Source: Macrobrachium rosenbergii
Taxonomy: Eukaryota > Arthropoda > Malacostraca > Decapoda > Palaemonidae
Direction of reading: 5' to 3'
DNA length: 64,000 bases
Assembly: GCF_040412425.1 (NCBI RefSeq)
Contig: NC_089744.1
Location: forward strand, 38,756,599-38,820,598
Shown here: positions 12,606-24,115 of the stretch, in pieces
Numbering within the stretch: position 1 is the stretch's first letter
Layout of the letters: every line of letters begins with the position of its first letter
Notes under the pieces: model-generated
What the model saw: only the letters and a program-made list of their open reading frames with translations
Told to the model about the DNA's origin: nothing
The model's database searches: none
Position numbers and translations under genes: made by a program

Positions 12606-13316
12606 ATAGTGTGTGTAATCAGGCTGGCAATTACCAAAAAAGCCCCTTAAAAACAAACACACGCTTGCAAGTGGGTTTAATTTTTTTCGAATTTTTATTA
12701 GAAAATCAATTTTATGCTAACATTAGTAAAAGCTTTTCTGAAATAAAGCTTAGCTACTATCCTCAAATATAATTTGGTGAGAATCTGCTCAATAAAGGAA
12801 TCAGTTAAAATGAGCTAAAAGATATCATGCTAAATCTTACTATCGCTTATCAGTATATCATACGAGTAATCATTTTCTGTCACCATAATACCTTAGGCAG
12901 GCAAGGCCTATATCAGTTACATGCAGCAAAAATATTATGTCGATGTTGTGAATCGGCTACCCTCCGACATCTATACCGTGTAAGTTAAATCAATGACCAA
13001 AAATTAGGCCTATTCCTACCTGGTAAGTGATGAATCACGAATTTGGTGGAATCATATGCAGGATCTACGATTCTACGGTCTACCCGGGAATGCTGAAGAC
13101 TTGAATTAATTATTAGTAGCCTCACTCTCGAGTCTCAACTTGTAGACATGTGGGGAATGTGCAGTATGTCTTTATTTCCCCCTCACGGTTGACTCACCAA
13201 AGAAAAGAAGTGAAGTGCCTTTGTAGCTTTCAGAGGAAACACTAACTTTACTTTTAGTAAGACGGAGCAGATGTAACTTGTATAATACACGTTGCTCGAT
13301 GTGGGTTGCAGCATAA

Positions 13317-13343
13317 AAAAATAAATAAATAAATAAATAAAAT
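13317..13343. repeat. (AAAT)n repeat inside the hAT-like element
   Basis: About six AAAT units between A-rich flanks. Confidence 0.9.
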
Positions 13344-13359
13344 AAAAAATCTGGAAAAA

Positions 13360-13363
<4 letters not shown>

Positions 13364-13429
<66 letters not shown>
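13364..13429. repeat. (AG)n microsatellite inside the hAT-like element
   Basis: Perfect AG array of 66 bp. It produces a spurious Ser-Leu open frame on the minus strand. Confidence 0.97.
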
Positions 13430-13431
<2 letters not shown>

Positions 13432-13778
13432 CTGTGTGGCCCATACGCGTATGGCATGATGTAATCTCGATAATAATGAAAGATATCATAATTCATTCTA
13501 AAATTAATATTATTAGGTTATTAAAAGTAAATAATTCTCTTTTTAAAGAATTGGTGCAGAAATATTTGTCAACTGACTCGAACATTTAACTACATTACTT
13601 TGTTTTCCGTCTATTCAGTATTACTCAGTTCAAGTAAACTAAATGTATCCTTGCTTTATTGTATTTGTATGTAGTATAAAACTGGTCATTCTTTAGAAAA
13701 TGTTTAATTTCAGTTGAACATTGTATGGAACTATGCAAAAAAGTCATTGTAGCTTTCTGTATATTTTTCTTTATTGTA

Positions 13779-13836
<58 letters not shown>
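13779..13836. repeat. (AT)n microsatellite with one slip
   Basis: AT array interrupted once by an extra A near 13806. Confidence 0.95.
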
Positions 13837-13840
<4 letters not shown>

Positions 13841-13892
13841 TATGTATAATTGTTATAATTGTTCTGTATATATATAATTGCTTTGCATATAT

Positions 13893-13929
13893 ATTTATTT
13901 GTTTATTTATTTATTTATTTATTTATTTA
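13893..13929. repeat. (TTTA)n repeat near the right end of the hAT-like element
   Basis: About nine TTTA units with one G substitution. It is the complement of the AAAT repeat at 13317, so the element carries tetranucleotide repeats in both orientations. Confidence 0.9.
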
Positions 13930-13990
13930 GTTCCCAGTTTGCCCCCTTCATTCTTTGTGGCCTTAAGGACGAGCCGGCCCTGCCTAGACA

Positions 13991-15026
13991 TACAGCCATA
14001 GTTAGGGAGTCGTGCTAGACAGGAAGCTACGCTTTTACGGAATTAATTTCCTAACAAATGACCAAATATAAAGGGTTTCTTTTACTCGAATAACAAAGAT
14101 GACTGTACATGAATGGGAGGATTTTTTTCCGCCCATGAAGCATATCACGCGTAGAGAAGGTTAGCCGGATCACAAGTCAGGTATCATCTGTGAACACCAG
14201 ACATATTCTTGGGACGCTGGGAGAGCAAGTGCTTTTAAAGGACATTTGCACCATTAAAAGACGGCTTCACCGTCTAACAGCCAGTAAACGCATAAATGGG
14301 AATCTTCTCGAAGTCTAACTGACAACCAAACAATAAACTTGTCTTCTGGTTAACAGTTATGTAACTTCGGGGTACTTTTACCGATAGTTATATAACTTTC
14401 ATTTTGTATTCCAGCTACTCAACAAAAAGAACACATTAATAATCAATATAAACATTACCTGCAATTTTGAAAACTTCCATTACCCACTCTCGCTGCTTAT
14501 ATCTCAAGTTCTAATGTTGATTCCTGTGTTCCCTACAATCTACAACACAGTTTTCTGACCTAGATCGTATTAAAGGTGATTTAATCTCATGAACCCTGGT
14601 AACCTTCAGCCGTACTATTCAGAAAGTTTACAAAAATCTGGCACGAGTTGTCGTTTATGTGTTTTGCAAAAAGATTTTCATTCTAGGACTAAAAAAATTA
14701 GTTTCCTCTCCTTTCAACAAAATATGCTTGTCTATAAAGTGACTTGTCACCATATTATGAATCAAAATAATGATATCAAGGGGGCATATTTCACCATCCA
14801 ACAAACTGCTACTCAGGCAATCATATATATACAAAGAAATACCTTATGTAACGTAATCTGTCTTACATGCATCTAGAAAGGCCTTTGAGGAGACTGCCTA
14901 ACAAGTAATCACGCATATTTTTCCCACACAACAGATACACAATTCTCCATATAATAGCGTACCATATACAACTAAAGAGGAATGCTCCTCTGTGAAAATG
15001 ACAGCCAAACGTTTTATACGGGAACT
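13991..15026. other. Unique AT-rich sequence, no gene seen
   Basis: An open frame of 95 codons at 14589-14876 on the + strand is free of repeats but matches nothing I recognise, and its length is ordinary for chance. Confidence 0.45.
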
Positions 15027-15030
15027 TCAC

Positions 15031-15419
15031 CGCATTACAGTTAGGCATATATCAACCGCACTACAGTTAGACATATATCAACCGCACTACAGTTAGACTT
15101 AGACATAATATATCAACCGCATTACAGTTAGACATATATCAATCACATTACAGCTAGACATATATCTGTTACAGTAAGATTGTGAAATCATCAATTCACT
15201 TAGGAACATTTGATCCCCGAGGAGATAGTACTAAACACGGCGAAACTGATTCAGCTACACCGTTTCGCCATGTTTAGTACTAGCCCCTCGGGGATCAAAT
15301 GTGTTTCGCCGTGTTTAGTATTAGCTCCTCGGGGACCAAATGTAGGGATTTCGTGAAATCCCTGATTTCACTGTCTTACTGTAACATATCAACTGCATTA
15401 CAGTTAGACATGTATCAGC
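15031..15419 (+). repeat. 26-bp minisatellite, six units, split by a MITE
   Basis: Units begin at about 15031, 15057, 15083, 15118, 15144 and 15394 and follow the pattern CGCATTACAGTTAGAC then ATATATCAA. The third unit carries a 9-bp insertion (35 bp in total). The fifth unit is split by the 220-bp inverted-repeat element at 15167-15386; its sequence resumes in frame with the repeat after the element. Confidence 0.85.
15167..15386. mobile_element. 220-bp MITE with 24-bp inverted ends
   Basis: The ends TGTTACAGTAAGA... (15167-15190) and ...TCTTACTGTAACA (15363-15386) are inverted repeats matching at 22 of 24 positions. TATC flanks both sides (15163-15166 and 15387-15390) as a 4-bp target duplication; removing the element and one TATC restores a normal 26-bp minisatellite unit. 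Inside, a roughly 41-bp block at 15206-15246 is inverted at about 15261-15302. That inverted copy is then repeated in tandem at 15302-15343, with GTTTCGCC..GTTTAGTA and CCTCGGGGA as shared landmarks. A small palindrome GGGATTTCGTGAAATCCC closes the right side. It has no open frame and is non-autonomous. The superfamily is not clear to me. Confidence 0.8.

Positions 15420-16331
<912 letters not shown>

Positions 16332-16413
<82 letters not shown>
16332..16413. repeat. (AT)n microsatellite
   Basis: Perfect AT array of 82 bp. Confidence 0.97.
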
Positions 16414-16415
<2 letters not shown>

Positions 16416-16605
16416 ATGCATCTATTATAGATTATATACCCTGCAATACTGCTTAACAAATGAAAATTAACAAAACATCGAATACAACAGCCATATATCG
16501 ATTACACGAGATAAAATAAGCGTACGAAAACCTTTTCAAGTTGCGTTACATAAAAATGAAAACTCGGTTGATCAATGAAAATCCTACCCATTTGTTCCCA
16601 AAATG

Positions 16606-16607
<2 letters not shown>

Positions 16608-16644
<37 letters not shown>
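16608..16644. repeat. (ACT)n trinucleotide repeat
   Basis: Twelve ACT units, ending in ATTATAATA. Confidence 0.95.
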
Positions 16645-17047
16645 TTATAATAGTAAATAAAATCATAAAAATCACATCAAAAACCTTCAGAGAATCGTAC
16701 GGAGATAACCAAATCCTGCACAATCGAGTGATTTCGCAACATCCCGAATATAACTAACTTTTTTTACCTCGTCGTTTCAAAAACCGATCAATCCCTTTTA
16801 ATCAAAAGCTTTGGTGTAATTATGACATGATTAATTTTACGTCTAATCCTCAAATAAACCAAAAATAATACGGCATTGGAGCGGGGATTAACACGGTTCG
16901 TTTCCTGATTAACTGATGATGAACAAAACTTATTTACCCGTGATAAAGCGAACCACATTTTGTGTGTGAGCCATGTTTCATGAATAATTTACTTAGAACA
17001 CCATATTTTCAGTAGATATTATCATACAAATGTGAAGGATTTTATCA

Positions 17048-17049
<2 letters not shown>
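16645..17049. other. Unique AT-rich sequence, no gene seen
   Basis: Nothing is recognised here besides AT-rich composition. Confidence 0.5.

Positions 17050-17108
<59 letters not shown>
17050..17108. repeat. (AAT)n trinucleotide repeat
   Basis: Perfect AAT array of 59 bp. Confidence 0.97.
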
Positions 17109-17109
<1 letters not shown>

Positions 17110-17565
17110 ATGATACAAAATCAAAATAAGAAAAAATGAGAGAGAACAACGTTGCCTCTAAGCAAAAACATAAAAGCCATCAGGGAAATTTGGCTGCATG
17201 TAACACCGACCTCTGTTAAATCCTGACCTTCATTAAAGGTCATCAACTCACGACTCATGGTCAACCGATAATATCTAAACATTTATATCGCTTGGCCTCT
17301 GACCTGAAATCCTTTTGAGATAAGGACGATCGCCTGATATACTCGAGTCTGTGATGATACTCGACCACAGCGAGGGGACACAATCAAGTGGGAACGAGGA
17401 GCGATGCAGTCTTGAATAAAGGTCTTTCACAAAGGAGTCACGAATGGAAAATAATATTGCAAATCAACGTGGACATACCACCACAATATCAAAAATGAAA
17501 ACATGCACAGGTCGAGATGTTACCGCGCATGCACGCTCACACTGACAATTTATACACACAACATA
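17109..17565. other. Unique sequence, no gene seen
   Basis: No coding frame of note and no recognised repeat before the CATA-rich lead-in to the next array. Confidence 0.5.
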
Positions 17566-17588
17566 CATATATATACATATACATATAC

Positions 17589-17669
<81 letters not shown>
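17566..17669. repeat. (TA)n microsatellite with CATA lead-in
   Basis: Interrupted ATACAT repeats grade into TA blocks 17589-17600 and 17602-17669. Confidence 0.95.
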
Positions 17670-17673
<4 letters not shown>

Positions 17674-17768
17674 TTCTGGTGCAACCGTTTCTTTGTTTTC
17701 TTCAGGTGCTATTGAACATATAGTTTCCAAAATGTATTAGCAATTCTTCAAACTCTCCCGTACATTTT

Positions 17769-17829
17769 GCAGTCTTCTAAAAGAGATAAACAAACTGCTA
17801 CAACACTGCTTTATTTATTCAACATCCCA
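17769..17829. repeat. Unnamed dispersed repeat, short copy A
   Basis: GCAGTCTTCTAAAAGAGATA followed by CAAACTGCTACAACACTGCT and TTTATTTATTC. It aligns with the fuller copies at 18012-18210 and 18354-18560 over about 60 bp. It ends where the next CA/TA array begins. Confidence 0.5.
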
Positions 17830-17831
17830 TT

Positions 17832-17852
17832 ACACACACACACATAAACATA

Positions 17853-17941
<89 letters not shown>

Positions 17942-18010
17942 ATATATAATATATTAATATATATATACAATTTTATATATAATATATATACAAAATGTAT
18001 ATATATATAC
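17832..18010. repeat. Compound (AC)n / (AT)n microsatellite and degraded AT tail
   Basis: A short AC run is followed by perfect AT at 17856-17937. After it comes a degraded stretch in which an AATTTTATATATAATATA block occurs twice. Confidence 0.93.
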
Positions 18011-18011
18011 A

Positions 18012-18210
18012 TCAAGTGCTTTGCACATGTGACACCTACAACCCTCTGGCTACAATTCCAGTGTTCCTCAGTTCTTCCTCTCATCGCTGTAGTCTTGAAG
18101 GATAACGAAAAACTGCAACACTGTGGCACCATTTATTCATCATTAAGCCAACAGCTGTTTCAGCCATTAACACACTCCCTTCAGTTTTACATTAGATCTG
18201 CAGTGAAACT
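18012..18210. repeat. Unnamed dispersed repeat, copy B
   Basis: Landmarks shared with copy C, in order: TCAAGTGCTTTGCAC, a CATCTATAACTCT-like block, GCTGTAGTCTTGAAGGATAA, an ACTGCAACACTG block, TTTATTCATC and TGTTTCAGCCATTAAC, then CCTTCAG. Copies B and C lie about 340 bp apart in the same orientation. The GTTTCAGCC...CCTTCAG tail faintly recalls 3' regions of Penelope-like retroelements, but that is only a suggestion. Confidence 0.6.
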
Positions 18211-18353
18211 ACACTCTTTGCAGAGCCCAAAAAATTATTAAAAAAAAAAAAACAAGGATGAAAATGACACGGCTTCACCATGTCCATTCAGGAGTCCATG
18301 CCTTTCCACTTTCTAACTCTGCTTTTCCGGCAAAACATTTTCGTCTAGTGCTG

Positions 18354-18560
18354 ATGCACAAGCGGCATCTATAACTCTATAGTAATACTTTCAATATATA
18401 TCCCGCACTTTTTCTTACCTTCAAGGCTGTAGTAGTAGACTTGAAGGGATAAACAAAACCTGCTACTCGGCTGCTTTATTTGTTCATTCTCAAGACGACA
18501 ATTGTTTCAGCCATTAACCCCTGGCCTTCAGGGAAAAACTGTATCTCGTATGGAACAACA
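18354..18560. repeat. Unnamed dispersed repeat, copy C
   Basis: TCTAGTGCTGATGCAC, GGCTGTAGTAGTAGACTTGA, AGGGATAAACAAAACCTGCT, TGCTTTATTTGTTCATTCTC, TGTTTCAGCCATTAAC and GGCCTTCAGG run in the same order as in copy B. An A-rich run (18239-18252) separates the two copies. No coding capacity is visible. Confidence 0.6.
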
Positions 18561-19355
18561 CTCCAATCTAAAAGAAAGTACAACCAAAAACTGACTGAAA
18601 AACATGAATCAAAAATTTAAATTTAACATGTTTCATAATTCAGAAAGAATAAACTAACAAATTTCACTGGCCATGATGCTTCTTCATGAATTCTTCAGTT
18701 CCAGAGAGAGTCCCAAAATTGTATGCAATGGAAGACAAATCTTTGGTTTTACCGGCTTTGAAGTTTTCGGACCGCCGTATTTTTAGCCTTGGAATTATGC
18801 TCACATTATATACACATTCGTATGCATTGTTTATTCATCTTGTGAACCTATTTATGGTCTAAAAACTTAAGAGTAAAAAATTCTGTATTACTTATTTTTT
18901 ATTATATTGGTCTAATCATAAAAAATAAGAACTACATAAGCGTAAATAACCCTTTGTCAGAGGATGAACAGAATATCATCCTAGTTTCCGTAATTAAGAA
19001 ATGTGCCGATTAGACAAAATGCCTTTTCTTCGTTCATTTTCACGTCCCTTTTCATTCATTTACTACTGTTTCGTTTTAATGTTACTCAGAGGGAGAGAGA
19101 GAGAGACTTTAATTATGTGAACGTTAGTGAAATGATCTGCTATGTGCTTGCGTAAGCATGCGTATTTATATTTATATTATATATTACATGTATTTTACGG
19201 TATTCATGGTCAAGAGTTAATGGCCTGGCTTCACCAGCCTGAATCCCAAGTTCTATCCCCATCAGAGAGAGCTACTTAAGCCTGTTAGCTAATAATTCCA
19301 CTGTTGGCCTAAGTTGTGAAATCTTCACGCACACATACACACACAGACAAAACAC

Positions 19356-19359
<4 letters not shown>
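18561..19359. other. Unique AT-rich sequence with a possible SINE scrap
   Basis: Near 19217-19255, TGGCCTGG...AAGTTCTATCCCC weakly recalls A- and B-boxes of a tRNA-derived repeat, but the B-box lacks the invariant CRA. A short AG run lies at 19091-19105. No gene seen. Confidence 0.4.
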
Positions 19360-19445
<86 letters not shown>

Positions 19446-19468
19446 GATTTCGTGACAAAAACACACAC

Positions 19469-19559
<91 letters not shown>

Positions 19560-19571
19560 TGATTTTGTGAC
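19360..19571. repeat. Duplicated (TA)n microsatellite plus flank
   Basis: Two TA arrays, 19360-19443 and 19481-19556, are each followed by the same 14-bp sequence TCTGATTTYGTGAC (19443-19456 and 19558-19571). The array and its flank are thus duplicated with a spacing of 115 bp. CA/CATA repeats lie between them. Confidence 0.85.
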
Positions 19572-19948
19572 TGTGTGCGTGTTACATATTCGCGTGAAGA
19601 AAATAAATAAAAAATCGTGTACAAATGATTAGAAGACTAACAAAAGTTTATTACATGATTTAACGAGAACACCTAGCACTTCAGACATACAAAATCGGAC
19701 GTTGAAAATAGGAAACAGGACAGACGCCATTGCCCCGTAATTGCCGGACATCAATAGTGGAAAAAAAATTAATAAACAGAACCAATAATATCGAATGAAA
19801 TTTTAGCAACGACTATTCAGGCAACATTAGAGTTCCTTTTCGGCACACTAATGAAAGGGGATCGCAAGCAATTATGTTATAATTATGATCTAATTAGACA
19901 CACACTAAAAGGGTAATGAACGATAAAAACCCACGCTGAAAAGTTCCT

Positions 19949-19949
<1 letters not shown>
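19572..19949. other. Unique AT-rich sequence, no gene seen
   Basis: Nothing is recognised in this stretch. Confidence 0.5.

Positions 19950-19950
<1 letters not shown>

Positions 19951-20022
<72 letters not shown>
19951..20022. repeat. (AG)n microsatellite
   Basis: Perfect AG array of 72 bp, the first of a cluster of same-orientation arrays. Confidence 0.97.
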
Positions 20023-20025
<3 letters not shown>

Positions 20026-20416
20026 GCAAAAACAATTGCAAGGAATAAACGAACTCAATCACTGAGGGAGAGAGGGTGCAAAACCATGTTTGATATAAAA
20101 GGGACGAGAAAATTTAAAATAACTTTAAATCGAAACAGAGAAAGAGGGAGGTCCCACTATCAACCAAATCCTTATTAGTGTTACTTCAGTGGAATGGATG
20201 TTCATGCAAAAATGCGGCTGGAAAGATTGAGTTTGCTGGATTTTTAGTACAGTATAACTGCTCCCTCAGATCACCGTGTATTGGAACATGTAACGTTTTC
20301 CTCTAAAAGTTTGCAGATATTCAGTATGATGTACGTATCGAATCTGAATTCACCTTGAATGATGGTTTTCATCTATCATTACAACATTAAGCTCCACAAT
20401 ACACGCAAAGGAAGGA

Positions 20417-20419
<3 letters not shown>
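20023..20419. other. Unique sequence, no gene seen
   Basis: Purine-rich patches continue downstream of the array to about 20155. No repeat or gene is recognised. Confidence 0.5.

Positions 20420-20449
<30 letters not shown>
20420..20449. repeat. (AG)n microsatellite
   Basis: AG array of 30 bp preceded by GGAA repeats. Confidence 0.95.
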
Positions 20450-20452
<3 letters not shown>

Positions 20453-20587
20453 CAACGGTAAGAGACGAGGCACGGTAAGGCAGCAAGACAAACAAACATA
20501 CATGAAGGGTCAACTTCAAGTAATTTCAATGCGGTAAAACAGCGAACACAACACCACCTAACAAGGAAAACCTTATTTCAAAGAAAC

Positions 20588-20589
<2 letters not shown>

Positions 20590-20645
<56 letters not shown>
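20590..20645. repeat. (AG)n microsatellite
   Basis: Perfect AG array of 56 bp. Confidence 0.97.
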
Positions 20646-20648
<3 letters not shown>

Positions 20649-20802
20649 AAGAAAAATCATGACACTAGATCAACTGAATAGATCTCTTACGAAATGAGTG
20701 CATTACGAATCAGTAAGTACATATGAATGAAATGCTGTTGCAGAGGAAGGCATCTACCAAATTAAGTGAATATTACGCAAACGAGAAACTCATGAAATTC
20801 AG

Positions 20803-20804
<2 letters not shown>

Positions 20805-20855
<51 letters not shown>
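20805..20855. repeat. (AG)n microsatellite
   Basis: Perfect AG array of 51 bp. Confidence 0.97.
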
Positions 20856-20858
<3 letters not shown>

Positions 20859-21002
20859 CACAGGTGGACCAGGACTTTAATGAAGTAGCACCAAGCAACC
20901 TCATTAGCCATGGGCACTCTGTGAAGTAGGGGGAGGTGGAGGGGGAGAACAGCCCCCAAACCAACCAAACTAAAACCCATCACCGCATAAACCGGTTCTT
21001 TC

Positions 21003-21075
21003 TCTTCTTCGTCCTCCTTCCTCCTCCTCCTTCCCCCCCGCCCCCCCAACCCCTCCTCCTCCTCCTCCTCTTCTC
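21003..21075. repeat. C/T-rich tract with (CCT)n
   Basis: Pyrimidine-only stretch on the + strand except for two Gs and two As: CCT units flank two C-homopolymer runs of 7-8 bases. Confidence 0.85.
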
Positions 21076-22167
21076 ATCTCTTCCTCGACGATGAGGAGGA
21101 CCCTGACCACCTGCCTGGTAAAGCCATCTCCACCCTAACCTCACTCCCGACAACCCCTTCCTAAACATAACCTCCAAAATATTTCTCCTCCCCTATCCCA
21201 CCCTTGACATAACCTCAACCTTCTCCACAGACGTTTCTGTGTTGCTTCTTCATTTTCTCTTTCCTTGTGAGGTATATTTCCTGTAAAACGGAAATAAAAA
21301 CACAAAAAATTATAACTAAAATAAAATAATGTCATATTTTTCAGTTACAAATACTCATACTTTTAATATCTCAAAAAGCAATATAATTAGTTCTCACTCA
21401 AGATAGTTTATGGCAATATTTCTAGGGTGAAAGCATGTTGAGTTTTTCTGTTCAAATCCGTTTTCAAAAGCCAGTGTCATTTTCGCTAAAAAATCCTTTT
21501 AAGCCCGGCAATGCAAACTTGACTTTTAAAAGGAAAAAGGGCGTTACTATTTTTTCTTCGTGAAAAGCGGATTTCTCATGGAATGAATGCTAAGAAATAC
21601 ATTTACTCTGGAAATTTTCTCGAAAATTCGCACCGCTCAGTCCCTCATGCACAAGTATAAGTATAACCTTCATGACATTGATAAGGATATATAAATCTTC
21701 AGAATAAAACTGAATACAGAAATGTTAGCAATGCGACTGAATCACAGAAGAGAGAGAGAGAGAACAGCTAAATCATCCACACTCAATCAATCAGACAGCC
21801 CTCCGACCCGCAGAGGGAAACGCACGAACGAACAGACGGCAAACGTCAAACCGCAACGGTCTCCACAATTTTCAGTTTAGTTTCAATCATGACCACATAA
21901 ATATACTAAAGGGAAAATGGTTTCCTGAAAACGCCCTCATATTTACTACAACCTTTCGTCAGGGAGAGGGAGAGAGAGAAGCTCCTTATATAAGTTAGAG
22001 ATCAAAATTTAATGAAATCCATAAAAGATTAATGAGCGAGAGAGAGAGAGAGACGCAAAGAGTGATGAAACGAATAAATTGCCAATGATTTAAAGACTAC
22101 CCGAACGGCATTCTAGACTGAACAAATAAAAAGAAGAGAAAATCTACATGGCGATATATTAAAGACA

Positions 22168-22170
<3 letters not shown>
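21076..22170. other. Unique sequence with short AG runs, no gene seen
   Basis: Short AG runs occur at 21748-21763, 21965-21978 and 22038-22052. No coding signal is visible. Confidence 0.5.

Positions 22171-22214
<44 letters not shown>
22171..22214. repeat. (AG)n microsatellite
   Basis: Perfect AG array of 44 bp. Confidence 0.97.
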
Positions 22215-22217
<3 letters not shown>

Positions 22218-22389
22218 ATATATTACAATTAGGGAGAGGGAGAAAGAAAGAAAGACGGAAAGAATCTTCCAAATGGTTTCATCCAGGTGGGATGACGATT
22301 ACCTCATCCAGCCCTCGCGTTTTGAAGGTATGCATTTTGACAGAGAAATGAACTCACGTCTGGTTTTCTTTTCGTCTATCTTTTTCCGT

Positions 22390-22546
22390 GCAGGCTGTGA
22401 TCCACAATAGTGGACTCACAACTAGGTAGATAATTAACTGTTTAGGCCAACAGGATTTAAGAATATGAGCCCATATTGTCTCTCAGCCTCCAGTTCCAGA
22501 ATCGAACGCTGGTCACAACCCTTGCATTGAGCGCACTTACCACTGG

Positions 22547-22550
<4 letters not shown>
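22390..22550 (-). mobile_element. tRNA-derived SINE-like element, minus strand
   Basis: Read on the minus strand, GTGCCCAGTGGTAAGTGCGC (22550-22531) resembles the A-box region of a tRNA gene. GTTCGATTC (22507-22499) is a perfect pol III B-box core at a tRNA-like distance. A non-tRNA body follows down to about 22390. The head begins exactly where the (AG)n array at 22551 ends, so the microsatellite replaces whatever preceded the SINE. The body lacks coding potential. I call it a decayed SINE; the family is unnamed. Confidence 0.6.

Positions 22551-22611
<61 letters not shown>
22551..22611. repeat. (AG)n microsatellite
   Basis: Perfect AG array of 61 bp directly abutting the SINE-like head. 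Confidence 0.97.
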
Positions 22612-22613
<2 letters not shown>

Positions 22614-23380
22614 CCCTTGATAATGGAGATCGCTGTTTGTCGCGATAAATATGTCCGAGAGTAGAGCAACAGAGCCCCTTGCAATTGCTTGTTGTTGCGT
22701 TTTAAGACTTCATAAACGCAGATTACCTGGCGGTGATGGCAAACCGTTCAACAGACCACAATGCTGGGTCTCCTTGGCACCGGTTTTATTTGAGCAGGTG
22801 CGAGGAAGTTTTGTCCTATTTCTTTTAACTTAGGGTTCACAATAATAATGTATGGGAAATTGTACACGAGGAAACACTAAGATTTTGAACACCGTACATT
22901 TATACATATGCACACATACATAAAATGCTATGTAACTGCAAAACGATAATTGTAAGTGCTTAGACACATGTACTCGTATAAATATCAGCAAAAATAATCG
23001 AAAATGCAAATCTACATCGTTCAACAGTTTGAATTAAATGGCAGACAATTAGGCTGCGCATCGAATGTGGCATACTATTTTTCATACATATACAGGTATT
23101 ATTAAATTATTACACTTTATTAATAAAATATGAGTCAAATACTTCCTCTATATGTCGAATTACTTGCCAACATGAATCACGCGAGAGACGGTGACAACTT
23201 GCTAAATTCGAACCACTGAGGTTCAATTGTTTCTTTACTCTTGATACTTTAACCCTTTTGCATAAATAGCTGCATATGATGAAGAGCAAAAATAAAAGGG
23301 AGCAACAGGGAAAATCAAGAAAAAAACAAGGCACCAGTCACGCAACGCCCGTCACCACCCCCGCAAAAATAGTACAACTT
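22612..23380. other. Unique sequence, no gene seen
   Basis: On the minus strand near 23203-23220 the sequence GTGGTTCGAATTT is close to a B-box, and GAACC/GGTTC forms a small hairpin there. No A-box is evident, so I do not call a SINE. Confidence 0.45.
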
Positions 23381-23418
23381 TGTGTGTGCGTGTGTGTGTG
23401 TGTATGTGTGTGTATGTG
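23381..23418. repeat. Interrupted (GT)n repeat
   Basis: GT repeats with C and A interruptions. Confidence 0.9.
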
Positions 23419-23698
23419 TTAAGGACTCATGCGGTATGCGTCTTCATGTCCCCTCATACCTTATAACCCATCACCCAAAACTGCTACTGCCTTGGACCGA
23501 AACAATGTGGAAAACCAAGGAATATTTTGAAGTTGAAAACCTGTTACTTTAATCGCCCATATTGGATGGCTTATTAGCGGTGAGTTTTACTACTGCAGTC
23601 GCTGCTATATTTTACATTTTAAGATTTTTCTTTGTCGGAGGACCTGTGTTCTCTAACAAATTAAGAATATTTCGAAAGTTTTCACCCAACTCACATGC

Positions 23699-23702
<4 letters not shown>

Positions 23703-23759
<57 letters not shown>
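23703..23759. repeat. (AG)n microsatellite
   Basis: Perfect AG array of 57 bp. Confidence 0.97.
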
Positions 23760-23761
<2 letters not shown>

Positions 23762-24075
23762 TCAGTAAGATATAAATTGCAGTGTTCATAACATTAAAGA
23801 AGAGGGAACAAGCATGAGAATGTTTCATTTGGAGCAACTGAACAGAAATAAGACAAAATTAATACAAACATACACACAAGCATATATACGGTATATCATT
23901 GTCCCTTACATGGTGGATACAGCAGAAAAACATGAAGCGTTTATGTGAACGTCCAACCTTTAATTGCAAAATGAAAAATGAACTCTTAAAGCAAGGAAGT
24001 TTCACAATATCAGCTAGGCATCGATCATAGCATAAATGCACAATGGCGCTCCCGGGATATTAAGGCTCTTCTTTT

Positions 24076-24077
<2 letters not shown>

Positions 24078-24115
<38 letters not shown>

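Larger units (their letters stand above)
12372..13990. mobile_element. hAT-like non-autonomous DNA transposon with target duplication
   Basis: The left end at 12380 reads CAGGGGGCGGCTC and the right end, read inward from 13982, is CAGGGCCGGCTC, giving short terminal inverted repeats of the hAT type. The 8 bp outside each end are CCCAGACA (12372-12379) and CCTAGACA (13983-13990), identical at 7 of 8 positions; hAT elements make 8-bp target duplications. The body of 1603 bp has no transposase-like open frame. Its only long frame comes from the internal (AG)n array. It also carries (AT)n arrays and AAAT/TTTA repeats. The one-base difference in the duplication suggests an old insertion. Confidence 0.75.

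Noticed and set aside
15031..15419. CRISPR-like repeat/spacer array
   Set aside because: The 26-bp units are contiguous with no unique spacers. It is a minisatellite in eukaryotic DNA.
19948..20178. Open frames with Arg-Glu or Ser-Leu runs over AG/CT arrays
   Set aside because: Any dinucleotide array lacking stop codons stays open in several frames; the flanks show no protein likeness.
22362..22440. Exon after the acceptor-like TTTTTCCGTGCAG
   Set aside because: The frame stops after about 11 codons, and the region is better explained as part of the minus-strand SINE and its flank.
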